Source: Candidatus Kapaibacterium sp. (GTDB lineage Bacteria; Bacteroidota; Ignavibacteria; Palsa-1295). Taken from it: a stretch of DNA of 12,327 bases. Shown here piece by piece: positions 1 through 7,626 of this stretch; the stretch's first letter is position 1; every line of letters starts with the position of its first letter. Below the pieces are notes generated by a model. That model was given only the letters and a program-made list of their open reading frames with translations, did not search any database and was not told the origin of the DNA. Position numbers and translations under genes: made by a program. The stretch spans positions 1 through 12,327 of the forward strand of contig JANWLI010000049.1 of NCBI GenBank assembly GCA_025450975.1, written 5' to 3'.

Positions 1-1895
1 GCATCGTACATGCCGTGCTCGATCTCTTCTTTTCGTTTCTCGAGCGAGGCGATCTCCTTTTCGGTTTTCTGGATCGCATTGCGCAGCGGCTTTTCCTTTT
101 TTGCCCGTTCGTTGCGGGCATCGGCTTCGACTTTCTTGCGCTCTTTCTTATCGACGGTCGAAACCGGAGGCGGAGCTACTTCAGGAGCAGCTTTCTTTTC
201 GGCCTTAAACGTTTGCTTGCCGCGAATTCTGGCGAGCTCGGATTCATGTAACTCTTCGAGGTAGATCTCGAGCGGCTTGTAGTATTCCTTGACGGCTCCG
301 CCGCCGAAGGTGAAGATGCGGTCGACGAGCTCGTCGAGGAAGTCACGATCGTGGCTGATCATGATGATCGTGCCTTCGAATGCCATGAGCGCCTGCTTCA
401 GGACTTCCTTCGAACGCATGTCAAGATGGTTCGTCGGTTCGTCGAGGATCAGGGTGTTGCAGGGTTCAAGCAACATCTTTGCAAGCGCAAGACGTGACTT
501 CTCACCGCCGGAGAGTACGCGTACCGGCTTATGGACATCGTTGCCCTGAAAGAGGAAGGCGCCGAGGAGGGTGCGGAGCTGCGTCTCTGAGTAGCTGGCA
601 GCTTTGCCGCCGCCTGAGTTGAAGAACATCGAGCGCGCAAGCGTCTCGACGGTTTCGTATACCGTAAGCTTGGGATTGAGTGAGTCTGCCTGGTGCTGTG
701 CGTAGTAGCCGATCGACACGTTGTGGCCGATCTTCAGCTCGCCTTCGGTGAATTGCTCTTCGCCTGCGAGGATCTTGCCAAGGGTCGTCTTGCCTTCGCC
801 ATTCTTTCCGAGGAAAGCAATGCGGTCTCCGCGCTCGATGCGAAGTTCTGCTTCACGAAAGACCGGTTTGTTGGGATAGGACTTGCCGCCGTTCTCGACT
901 TCAAAAACCGTGCGCCCGGATTGCGGCGCTTCCGGAAAACTGAAGTGCACACTTGGTGCATGCGAAGCAAGTTCGACGCGCTCCATGCGCTCGAGCATCT
1001 TGATACGAGACTGTGCCTGGCGTGCCTTCGTCGCTTTGTAGCGGAATCGCTCGACGAAGCTTTCGATCTCCTTGCGGCGCGCCATCAATGTGGCTGCCTG
1101 TGCTTCTCGGAGTGCTTCGCGCTCGGCTTTCGTCTTTTCGTAGGTGTCATAGTTACCCACAAACATCTCCAGATGTCCGGCTTCGATCTCGACCGTGTGC
1201 TTGGTTACGTCGTTAAGAAATGTTCTATCGTGCGAGATCAGGAGCAGCGAACCTTCGTAATTACCGAGGAAGTCTTCGAGCCAGAGGATACTTTCGAGAT
1301 CGAGATGGTTCGTCGGTTCGTCAAGGAGCAGGGCATCGGGGCGGCGGATAAGCAGTTTGGCCAGCATGACGCGCATCTGCCAGCCGCCGGAAAAGACGCC
1401 GAGCGGGCGTTTGAAATCGTCTTCGGTAAAGCCGAGTCCGGACAGGACGCGGGATGAGTCTGCCTCAAGGCGGAATCCGCCGAGATCTTCGAGTTTATGG
1501 TGCAGCTCGCCAAAGCGGTCAAGGAGATCGGCGTATGCTGGGGTGTCGTGATTGCTGCTGGTGACTTCGAGTTCGTGCTCAAGCCGGGTGATCTCCTGCT
1601 GCGTATTGACGACATCCTCGCGGGCGCGCATGGCTTCTTCGAGGATGGGGCGTGCCATGGCCTCTGCATCGAATGAGGGCTCCTGCGGCAGGTAGCCGAT
1701 GGTATAGTCCCTGGGGATCTGTACCTGGCCATCCTCGGCCGTCACGAGGCCGGCGATGATCTTCATGAGGGTCGACTTGCCGGCGCCATTGGGGCCAACG
1801 AGGCCAACCCGGTCACCGGGGCGAATAGTAAAGGTGGCGTCATCAAAAAGGTAACGCCCGCCGAATTGGATGCTAAGATGTTCTACTGCAATCAT
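1..1895 (-). CDS. ABC-F family ATP-binding cassette protein (YheS/Uup-like), C-terminus cut by window edge
   Basis: A soluble twin-ATPase protein of the ABC-F family, whose members bind the ribosomal E site and act on stalled or initiating ribosomes rather than in transport. The first 631 residues are in the window and the frame is still open at base 1. Cassette 1 has Walker A GPNGAGKS at residues 34-41, signature FSGGW near 168-172 and Walker B LLLDEPTNHLD at 189-199. The interdomain linker (about 240-320) carries the basic RFRYKATKARQAQSRIK stretch typical of the P-site tRNA-interacting motif. Cassette 2 has Walker A GKNGEGKTT at 363-371, LSGGE at 461-465 and DEPTNHLD at 485-492. Both catalytic glutamates are present. 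No membrane segment is visible. A charged tail after about 550, rich in Lys/Glu/Ala with a proline patch, looks like the C-terminal coiled coil of YheS/Uup proteins. ABC-F proteins are usually 530-660 residues, so little is missing. The start MIAVEHLSIQFGG is typical. The subfamily is less certain than the family; a drug-resistance type cannot be excluded but nothing suggests it. Confidence 0.95.
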   Translation of the reverse strand, partial: MIAVEHLSIQFGGRYLFDDATFTIRPGDRVGLVGPNGAGKSTLMKIIAGLVTAEDGQVQIPRDYTIGYLPQEPSFDAEAMARPILEEAMRAREDVVNTQQEITRLEHELEVTSSNHDTPAYADLLDRFGELHHKLEDLGGFRLEADSSRVLSGLGFTEDDFKRPLGVFSGGWQMRVMLAKLLIRRPDALLLDEPTNHLDLESILWLEDFLGNYEGSLLLISHDRTFLNDVTKHTVEIEAGHLEMFVGNYDTYEKTKAEREALREAQAATLMARRKEIESFVERFRYKATKARQAQSRIKMLERMERVELASHAPSVHFSFPEAPQSGRTVFEVENGGKSYPNKPVFREAELRIERGDRIAFLGKNGEGKTTLGKILAGEEQFTEGELKIGHNVSIGYYAQHQADSLNPKLTVYETVETLARSMFFNSGGGKAASYSETQLRTLLGAFLFQGNDVHKPVRVLSGGEKSRLALAKMLLEPCNTLILDEPTNHLDMRSKEVLKQALMAFEGTIIMISHDRDFLDELVDRIFTFGGGAVKEYYKPLEIYLEELHESELARIRGKQTFKAEKKAAPEVAPPPVSTVDKKERKKVEADARNERAKKEKPLRNAIQKTEKEIASLEKRKEEIEHGMYD

Positions 1896-2015
1896 AAACG
1901 AGAGCCCTAAGACAACCAAGACAATCAGATAATTCACTAGCAGGTAAAATAGAATCTGTAACTTTTTCCGATTGTTGGAGTTCTATATACGACCCCCGAT
2001 TCAGAGCAAACAAAC
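1896..2015. promoter_or_regulatory. Divergent intergenic promoter region (ABC-F / secreted protein)
   Basis: This 120-bp gap separates two genes that point away from each other, so it should hold the promoters of both. It is visibly more A/T-rich than the flanking genes. A TAACTTTT sequence near 1957-1964 partly resembles the Bacteroidota -7 element TAnnTTTG on the plus strand, but its last base differs and I see no convincing -33 partner. No strong Shine-Dalgarno sequence precedes either start. Promoter presence is inferred from gene orientation; exact elements are not established. Confidence 0.4.
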
Positions 2016-5000
2016 ATGATCTCCAGAGCTTTTCGGGTTTGGTATCTCTTCCTCGTTAGCCTTGCCGTCTTTTTCCCGCAAAATTCGAATGCTACCTGGC
2101 AGCGCGTATTCAATATTGTTGGCCGGCCATTTACCTCTGGATTTTTCTTTAGCGAACTGCGCGGGATCGTAGCAACCGTCGATAATAATGTGTTTTATCG
2201 GACGTTCGATGGCGGAAAAACGTGGATTCCTGCAGTTTCTGTCCCATTTACGTTTCCCGGAGCTATTAGTCAGGTTTTCATGACCGATACGCTCAGAGGG
2301 TGGGCCAGTGTTGAAGAGCCACCGTCCCTCGGGCATCCGCGCCAGCAGCTTTGGCGAACGCTTGATGGCGGCGCTAACTGGTTCGTCGCAGCCATCGTCG
2401 ATACCGGTAATTTCTCTTGTGTGTACGAGACCTCAAAATCGGTTACGGTAACGAGCAGGAGTCCGCGATATAACTCTCTGCGGTCGCTCGATGGCGGTGC
2501 TTCATTCCAACCGGGAGGGATCAACGTAACTAATGGCGTCGATTTTGTCGATGACAATCATGGAGTGATCACGGGCTTTAAGCAAACGCCCTGGAAGCGT
2601 ACGCAGGATGGCGGACTTACGTGGCAAAATATCGCCCCGGCAGTCACGGAGGAATCGTGGGGACTCTTTGCTATCAAAGGTACGCAGACCTTCTATGCAT
2701 CTCCTGAGCGCGATCCCACCATACGTGGGAATACCGGCAACTCGCCGGTCTTGCGGTCGACGGATTTTGGTGCTTCGTGGCAGAACATGCACACGTTTCC
2801 GTTCTTTACAACAGGGCAGATCGGCGGTGCGCAGGGAAGACTTTATGTGCAGGTTGAGAATATCAGTACGAACTTACCGTACACCGGATTCCACCGCTCC
2901 GATGATGGCGGCGTAACCTGGAAAGCCGTCGGTGGCCCGACACGTTTTCAGGATGAGCGCTTCATGGTAACGGGCTGTAACGGCGGCGTTGTCTATGCCT
3001 TCGACGATGCCGGCGGTGTGTGGAAGACGCGCGACGGCGGCGACGGTACGGTCATCGAGCCAAATCCGGAGCCGGTATTCATGGGATTGCCGATCACGTT
3101 TTCGAGCCGCATCTGCGCTACGACATTTGCACGGATTCGCATCGCAAATCAGTATTGCGATACGCTCAGGCTTCTTGATGCCACATTCCTCGATCCCAAT
3201 GACGATGCTGTTAAAAGCGGCGCTATCGTCATAACAAATGCCGGCGACTTTCCTAATGGCATTGAAGGCGGCGGGGAAGACTCGATCGAATTCCGCTGGG
3301 ATCCGAGCCAGTATATTCATACCGATACGACTGTCAGCTTCCAGGTCCGCATTCGCTACTTTTCGAAGGCGCTCTTTACGGTTCGCGATACCATTATTAC
3401 GATCTCCGCTCAAGCCATCGGCGATGAGCCGACGGTGTCGCTCACTCCGACACTCATAGATTTTGACACGATCAGTTTCTGTGCTCCGAAGGATACTGTA
3501 TTCTCGTTGACAAACGAAGGGTGTGACACGCTCTTTATCCTGAGTGCAAACGGGTCTGCCCCGGTAGAGTACCAACTCTTAGATGCTGCAGGAGCGCCGC
3601 TTAGTTATCCGGTCGTACTTCCGCCAGGTCAGACATTTACTTATAGAGTAAGGCTCTATCTCTCGAATGCAGGGCTCTATACGTCGACGATCTCCATGCG
3701 CGTTCGGCATCAGGGGAAGCTAAAGGATACAACGATCTCGCTGCGAGCGATCATTACGAGCCGCGGGACATTCACCGCAACTGCAATACTTGATTTCGGT
3801 CAGGTATCGATCTGTGCGCCGAAAGACTCGTTTGTCGTTGTCGGTAATCTTGCCTGTGATACGCTGCTTATCTCTTCTGTAGCGCTGCAATTTGGAGGAG
3901 AGTTTTCTATTGTAGGTAGTCCGACACCCGTGAGCGTTTTTCCGGATTCAGTGAGACGTATACCGTTACGGTACACGCCAACTAATCTGGGGTTTGACTC
4001 CGACACGTTGCTGCTGTCGCTCGTTACTTTGGGCGATGCAGTTACGATTCGAGTGATCATCCGTGGCGAGGGAGTGGCAGGGGATGCGATGCTTGTCGTA
4101 TCACCGCGACCGGACACGCTCTTCAATGTGACCATGACGCGATGCGATCCACCGCAGCACTTTGATATTGCGCTCTCAAATCCCGGTTGTAAGCAGCTGC
4201 ATATCTTCGATGCAGTGCTTGAAGGCCCCGCGACGAGAAATGTGGCGATTACTTCGACGACGCTGCCTATTGATTTGCGGCTTGGAGCCGGCACATCCGT
4301 TGGTGTGGACGTGACGCCGATCGATGTTGGAATTACGTCTGGTCTTATTCGCATTCGCTACCAGATCGAGGGCCAGGCGATACGCGACACGGTTCTCTAT
4401 TATGCTTTGCAAGTAGATTACGGTAAGCGTACGCTTGCGGTCGATAAAGATGTGGTTGACTTTGGGTCGTACAGGCTCTGTACGAATAAAGACACGACGA
4501 TCACGATACGGAATACGGGATGTGATACGCTCGATATCACTTCAATACTATTTAATGGTGCTGGTGATGAGACGTGGACATATACAGGTCCACTCAAGCT
4601 TGGTCCGGGAGAAACATCAACGATCGAGTATCATATCTCGCCGGTTTCGGCAGGTACGCGTTCAGCAGGAGCGGAGATCAGGAGTGTTTCCGATTCGACG
4701 AATCCGATTTTTGTATCCGTTCGATCGCTGATCATTCCAACCGATACGGTACAGCTAATTATTGCGCCGGTGCGAACCCCATTCTATGTTGGCGACACGA
4801 TCACGATCCAGATAACGCCGGAAAAAGCTGTCGATTTAAGTGCCGGACTACGCGACATTGCGTTTACGCTTCTTTATAATGGCGATCTCTTAACGTTGCT
4901 TCCGTCAGAGACTAGGACGTTACTTCCGGGGACAACGCACGTTGCAGGCAACATTACGACAAACTATCCGGCAAAACAGATCGGGCAGCGGTTCTTTATC

Positions 5001-5510
5001 ATTGGCTCTCCGTATATCGCGTTTTCTGGCGGATTGCCGATCATCGAGTTTAGGTTCTTTGTCAGCCTGACCGATACGACGACGACGGCACTGGAGATCG
5101 CAGACATCGAGCTTAACGGTGCCGACGCAATATTCAGCAAGTGCGTACTCGGATTTACGAGCGCAATGTCCGATCTTGAGCTTGCCTTACGATGCGGCGA
5201 CTCGCTGCTGCGGGAGTTCATGCGCAAAGGCGATCAGTTCTCGCTTTCAACGAGTCCGATCTTCCCGGATCCGCTGACTGCATCGAATGGCTACAATGCG
5301 ACACTTGCATTCGAACTCGCCGAGGATAGGCAGGTGACGCTTTACATTTACGATGCATCGGGTAAGGCGGTCGATGTTATCGAGAGATCTGCAGTGAAAG
5401 GGATGAATCGTATTATGATCGAGGGCAAACTGCTCCCAGCTGGTGCATACTCCTATATACTCTCAGACGGGAAAGAGTATGGGCAGGGAAGATTCGTAAT
5501 AATGAAGTAG
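2016..5510 (+). CDS. Secreted modular protein: Asp-box propeller, five Ig-like repeats, cohesin-like module, T9SS sorting domain
   Basis: A 1164-residue exported protein of unknown function. Residues 1-26 look like a Sec signal peptide (Arg4 and Arg7, hydrophobic core about 8-20, probable cleavage after SNA26). Residues 63-344 carry seven Asp-box motifs of the S/T-x-D-x-G-x-T-W type at 63, 115, 157, 196, 248, 295 and 338 (the last degenerate), spaced 39-52 residues, as in BNR/YCF48-type beta-propellers. Residues about 361-908 form five Ig-like repeats of roughly 110 residues. Residues about 909-1045 begin with a segment (VGDTITIQI, later GLRDIAFTLLYNGDLL) resembling cohesin-like modules. Residues about 1088-1164 match the T9SS type A sorting domain pattern (LYIYDASGKAV, then LPAGAYSYIL and a terminal RFVIMK). 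The likely fate is passage across the outer membrane by T9SS, with tail cleavage and release or surface anchoring. Asp-boxes also occur in sialidases, but no sialidase catalytic set is seen, so an enzymatic role is not supported. The start is chosen because it gives a good signal peptide; no clear Shine-Dalgarno precedes it. Its GC looks lower than that of its neighbours. Confidence 0.88.
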   Translation: MISRAFRVWYLFLVSLAVFFPQNSNATWQRVFNIVGRPFTSGFFFSELRGIVATVDNNVFYRTFDGGKTWIPAVSVPFTFPGAISQVFMTDTLRGWASVEEPPSLGHPRQQLWRTLDGGANWFVAAIVDTGNFSCVYETSKSVTVTSRSPRYNSLRSLDGGASFQPGGINVTNGVDFVDDNHGVITGFKQTPWKRTQDGGLTWQNIAPAVTEESWGLFAIKGTQTFYASPERDPTIRGNTGNSPVLRSTDFGASWQNMHTFPFFTTGQIGGAQGRLYVQVENISTNLPYTGFHRSDDGGVTWKAVGGPTRFQDERFMVTGCNGGVVYAFDDAGGVWKTRDGGDGTVIEPNPEPVFMGLPITFSSRICATTFARIRIANQYCDTLRLLDATFLDPNDDAVKSGAIVITNAGDFPNGIEGGGEDSIEFRWDPSQYIHTDTTVSFQVRIRYFSKALFTVRDTIITISAQAIGDEPTVSLTPTLIDFDTISFCAPKDTVFSLTNEGCDTLFILSANGSAPVEYQLLDAAGAPLSYPVVLPPGQTFTYRVRLYLSNAGLYTSTISMRVRHQGKLKDTTISLRAIITSRGTFTATAILDFGQVSICAPKDSFVVVGNLACDTLLISSVALQFGGEFSIVGSPTPVSVFPDSVRRIPLRYTPTNLGFDSDTLLLSLVTLGDAVTIRVIIRGEGVAGDAMLVVSPRPDTLFNVTMTRCDPPQHFDIALSNPGCKQLHIFDAVLEGPATRNVAITSTTLPIDLRLGAGTSVGVDVTPIDVGITSGLIRIRYQIEGQAIRDTVLYYALQVDYGKRTLAVDKDVVDFGSYRLCTNKDTTITIRNTGCDTLDITSILFNGAGDETWTYTGPLKLGPGETSTIEYHISPVSAGTRSAGAEIRSVSDSTNPIFVSVRSLIIPTDTVQLIIAPVRTPFYVGDTITIQITPEKAVDLSAGLRDIAFTLLYNGDLLTLLPSETRTLLPGTTHVAGNITTNYPAKQIGQRFFIIGSPYIAFSGGLPIIEFRFFVSLTDTTTTALEIADIELNGADAIFSKCVLGFTSAMSDLELALRCGDSLLREFMRKGDQFSLSTSPIFPDPLTASNGYNATLAFELAEDRQVTLYIYDASGKAVDVIERSAVKGMNRIMIEGKLLPAGAYSYILSDGKEYGQGRFVIMK
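2202..3047 (+). repeat. Seven Asp-box (BNR-like) motifs, probable seven-bladed beta-propeller
   Basis: Within the secreted protein, the motif recurs as TFDGGKTW (63-70), TLDGGANW (115-122), SLDGGASF (157-164), TQDGGLTW (196-203), STDFGASW (248-255), SDDGGVTW (295-302) and the degenerate TRDGGDG (338-344). Spacing of 39-52 residues fits one motif per propeller blade. Seven blades is an inference from the motif count. Confidence 0.8.
3096..4739 (+). repeat. Five tandem Ig-like (ASH-like) repeats with conserved cysteine pairs
   Basis: Five protein repeats of about 110 residues share a core of C-[A/T/D]-x-x-[D/x]-x-[F/I]-x-[I/L]-x-N-x-x-C-[D/K]-x-L. The cysteine pairs are at residues 367/381, 489/503, 600/614, 710/725 and 822/836. 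The phrase CDTL follows the second cysteine in four of the five. The clearest copies start with FCAPKDTV, ICAPKDSF and LCTNKDTT. The layout resembles the ASH/choice-of-anchor-D type Ig-like repeats common in large secreted proteins of Bacteroidota relatives. The family name is by resemblance; the repeat and cysteine spacing are directly visible. Confidence 0.8.
4740..5150 (+). other. Cohesin-like beta-sandwich module (within the secreted protein)
   Basis: Residues about 909-1045 begin with a short strand, then VGDTITIQI, and continue with GLRDIAFTLLYNGDLLTLLP and a closing IIEFRFFVSLTD strand. This order of strands, with an aliphatic-rich segment describing a partly exposed beta-sandwich, resembles cohesin-type or similar carbohydrate-associated modules. 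A cysteine pair, C1043 and C1060, lies at its end. The assignment is tentative: another all-beta fold would read similarly. Confidence 0.4.
5277..5507 (+). other. Type IX secretion C-terminal sorting domain (T9SS CTD, type A-like)
   Basis: The last ~77 residues (about 1088-1164) follow the T9SS CTD pattern: a strand ATLAFELAEDRQVTLYIYDASGKAV, a basic turn, GMNRIMIEGKLLPAGAYSYIL and a final strand ending RFVIMK. In known type A domains this tail directs passage through the T9SS translocon and is then removed. It is the strongest taxonomic clue in the window. Confidence 0.8.
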
Positions 5511-6587
5511 TTACATTGCGTCGTAATCGATCACGACTTTCTCGGTGATCGGATGCGACTGGCACGTCAGCACAAATCCTTCGGCGACTTCTTCCGGCGT
5601 GAGGGCGAAGTTCTTGACCATTCGGACTTTTCCTTCGAGGACTTTCGCGCGGCAGGTGCAGCAGACGGCTCCTTTACAGGAGAACGGTGCGTCGAGGCCG
5701 GCTTCGAGCGCAGCATCGAGGATGACCTTGCCATTCGATGCAAGATCGATCTCCGTCTCAATACCAAACTGATGCACGATCACCTTGCTCTGAATGACCG
5801 GGCCGGTGTCCTGCTTCTCCGCTTCGGCGATCGTGTCGAGCACGGCAGAGAAGTATTCGATATGGATCTTCTTCTCGTTCGTTGAGAGGTCGACGAGTGC
5901 AGTTTTGATGTTATCCATCATTGGTAATGGGCCGCAGATGAAGAATTCCTCTGCTTCGCGAACATCGTGCTTCTTAACGATCTCGAGCACGCGCTCTTTC
6001 GTCATCAGTCCCTTATAAAGGGCATCTAATGAAGGGTCCTCGCTTACATCATAGACGTACGTAACGGAAAGTCTGTCTTTATTCTGTTCGTGTAGTGTGT
6101 CGAGCTGCTTCTTAAAGATAACCGATTGAAGATTCCGGTTTGCATAGAAGAGGACGATCGTGCTCTGGGGCTCAACGTGGAGGATGCTCTTAATGATACT
6201 CATCATTGGCGTAATGCCGCTGCCACCTGCGAAGAGAACGTAGCGCTTCTTGTGCAGTGGATCGAGATTCGTATGGAAATTTCCCATCGGCGTGAGGACT
6301 TCCACTGTATCGCCGGCTTTCATCTGCCGGTTGATGTAGGTCGAGCCTTTTCCTCCCGGTACTTCTTTTACTGCGACGCGTAGCTCATTCTCGCTGTACG
6401 GGCTTGTGCAGATACTATAGGAACGGCGAACATCTTCGTCGTTAATATGAAGCTTGAGGGTGATGTACTGGCCTTGAATGTAGGTGAAGTCGTCTTTGAG
6501 TTCGGGCGGAACGTCAAAAGCCACCGAGACGGCGTCGGCCGTCTCGCGTCGTACATCTTTTACCTGTAGCGGAAAGAATTTTGCCAT
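5511..6587 (-). CDS. paaE: Phenylacetyl-CoA 1,2-epoxidase reductase subunit PaaE
   Basis: A 358-residue NAD(P)H-dependent flavin/iron-sulfur reductase that passes electrons to the di-iron centre of the PaaABC oxygenase in aerobic phenylacetate breakdown; cytoplasmic. The N-terminal FAD-binding barrel has RSYS at residues 55-58. The nucleotide-binding domain has GGSGITP at 121-127 and CGP at 218-220. The C-terminal plant-type [2Fe-2S] domain has ligands Cys304, Cys309, Cys312 and Cys342. Length fits the family (E. coli PaaE is about 356). Domain order FAD-NAD-ferredoxin is that of PaaE rather than of phenol hydroxylase reductases, which place the ferredoxin first. In the commonest arrangement paaE follows paaD on the same strand; here it is divergent from paaABCD across 97 bp. 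Its stop codon directly abuts that of the convergent secreted-protein gene, with no spacer. The start MAKFFPLQV gives the normal N-terminus; no clear Shine-Dalgarno is present. Confidence 0.95.
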   Translation of the reverse strand: MAKFFPLQVKDVRRETADAVSVAFDVPPELKDDFTYIQGQYITLKLHINDEDVRRSYSICTSPYSENELRVAVKEVPGGKGSTYINRQMKAGDTVEVLTPMGNFHTNLDPLHKKRYVLFAGGSGITPMMSIIKSILHVEPQSTIVLFYANRNLQSVIFKKQLDTLHEQNKDRLSVTYVYDVSEDPSLDALYKGLMTKERVLEIVKKHDVREAEEFFICGPLPMMDNIKTALVDLSTNEKKIHIEYFSAVLDTIAEAEKQDTGPVIQSKVIVHQFGIETEIDLASNGKVILDAALEAGLDAPFSCKGAVCCTCRAKVLEGKVRMVKNFALTPEEVAEGFVLTCQSHPITEKVVIDYDAM

Positions 6588-6684
6588 TAACCGGGGTAAT
6601 TACCGACGAAAAAATGCTATAAACAGATTGGCGTTAATTTTGTTTACAAAAGACTGTAAAAATGAGGCCCCTAAGGCATATTTA
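6588..6684. promoter_or_regulatory. Divergent paaE/paaABCD control region
   Basis: This 97-bp A/T-rich gap lies between the starts of paaE (minus) and paaA (plus) and must hold both promoters. On the plus strand TAATTTTG at 6635-6642 matches the Bacteroidota -7 consensus TAnnTTTG exactly and would give a leader of about 35-40 bases for paaA; I see no clear -33 TTTG at the right distance. A TATAAA lies at 6618-6623. A palindrome overlaps the -7-like element. Element assignments are inference from pattern only. Confidence 0.5.
6638..6651. promoter_or_regulatory. Palindrome, possible operator
   Basis: TTTTGT and ACAAAA form perfect inverted arms around a central TT. The site overlaps the TAnnTTTG-like element at 6635-6642, so a bound regulator could block paaA transcription. 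No regulator gene lies in the window, and a short A/T-rich palindrome can arise by chance in such a region. Confidence 0.35.
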
Positions 6685-7626
6685 ATGGATACAACGCATT
6701 TTGAGGAAATATTCGAGGCAAAACTTGCCCGAAACGAGATGATCGAGCCGAAGGACTGGATGCCGGATAACTACCGGAAGCATCTGATCCGCCAGATCTC
6801 GCAGCATGCGCACTCCGAAGTGGTCGGCATGCTTCCCGAAGGAAACTGGATCACCCGCGCTCCATCATTGCGTGCAAAGAAGATCTTATTAGCAAAAGTG
6901 CAGGATGAGGGGGGCCACGGCCTCTATCTCTACACGGCTGCCGAGACGCTCGGCATCAGCCGCGATGAACTGATCGACCAGCTGCTGACAGGCGTTGCAA
7001 AATACTCGAGCATCTTCAACTATCCGACACTTACGTGGGCAGATATCGGTGCGATCGGCTGGCTTGTTGACGGTGCGGCGATCATGAACCAGGTGATGCT
7101 CCAGCGTACCTCGTACGGTCCGTATGCGCGTGCAATGGTTCGCATCTGCAAAGAGGAGAGCTTTCATCAGCGTCAGGGATATGAGATCATGACGATGATG
7201 GCGCGCGGTACGCCAGAGCAGCGTGCGATGGCGCAGGATGCAGTTAACCGCTGGTGGTGGCCGACGCTGATGATGTTCGGTCCGCCGGATGCGGAGTCGC
7301 CGAACTCGGCGAATGCGATCAAGTGGAAGATCAAGCGCGAGTCGAACGACCAGCTTCGTCAGCGTTTCGTCAATCAGACGTTGCCGCAGGGTGAGCTAAT
7401 CGGCCTGACCTTTCCCGATAAAGGCCTTACGTGGAATGAGGAAAAGCAGGGCTACGATTTTACGGCTCCCGATTGGGCGGAGTTCAAGAACGTGATCAGT
7501 GGTAATGGCCCATGCAACCGTGAGCGTCTTGCTATGCGTCGTAGGGCGCATGATGAAGGCCGTTGGGTTCGTGAAGCAGCACAAGCATACGCAGCAAAGA
7601 ATAAACGATATCAGGCAGTAGCATAA
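6685..7626 (+). CDS. paaA: Phenylacetyl-CoA 1,2-epoxidase catalytic subunit PaaA
   Basis: The 313-residue di-iron oxygenase subunit that, with PaaB, PaaC and PaaE, converts phenylacetyl-CoA to its ring 1,2-epoxide using O2. The ferritin-like fold carries the expected metal ligands: Glu45 (HSEVVG), Glu75 and His78 in EGGH, Asp129, and Glu158 and His161 in EESFH. All six appear intact, so it should be active. Substrate-pocket context GNWITRAPSLRAK (53-65) is typical of PaaA. Length is close to the E. coli protein (about 309). The frame stays open upstream to 6484, inside the antisense of paaE, but the ATG at 6685 is preferred because it gives the normal N-terminus and leaves room for promoters. 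The stop TAA shares its last base with the paaB ATG. It is the first gene of paaABCD. Confidence 0.97.
   Translation: MDTTHFEEIFEAKLARNEMIEPKDWMPDNYRKHLIRQISQHAHSEVVGMLPEGNWITRAPSLRAKKILLAKVQDEGGHGLYLYTAAETLGISRDELIDQLLTGVAKYSSIFNYPTLTWADIGAIGWLVDGAAIMNQVMLQRTSYGPYARAMVRICKEESFHQRQGYEIMTMMARGTPEQRAMAQDAVNRWWWPTLMMFGPPDAESPNSANAIKWKIKRESNDQLRQRFVNQTLPQGELIGLTFPDKGLTWNEEKQGYDFTAPDWAEFKNVISGNGPCNRERLAMRRRAHDEGRWVREAAQAYAAKNKRYQAVA

Noticed and set aside
693..1457. A 254-codon open frame on the plus strand
   Set aside because: It lies wholly antisense to the conserved ABC-F cassettes and its product resembles no family; it follows from the codon use of the real gene.
2202..3047. The Asp-box region as a sialidase
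   Set aside because: Asp-boxes are structural. I find no sialidase F/YRIP motif or catalytic arginine/tyrosine set, so only a propeller is supported.
2874..3575. A 233-codon open frame on the minus strand
   Set aside because: It is antisense to the Ig-like repeats of the secreted protein, whose sense strand has a signal peptide, repeats and a sorting domain.
6597..6612. A PaaR (TetR) operator at TTACCGACGAAA
   Set aside because: Only one half-site resembles the known palindromic PaaR site; the second half is missing and no PaaR gene is in view.
6484..6684. An upstream extension of paaA starting at 6484
   Set aside because: The 67 extra residues would lie partly antisense to paaE, have no counterpart in PaaA proteins and would erase the promoter gap; ATG 6685 gives the normal N-terminus.
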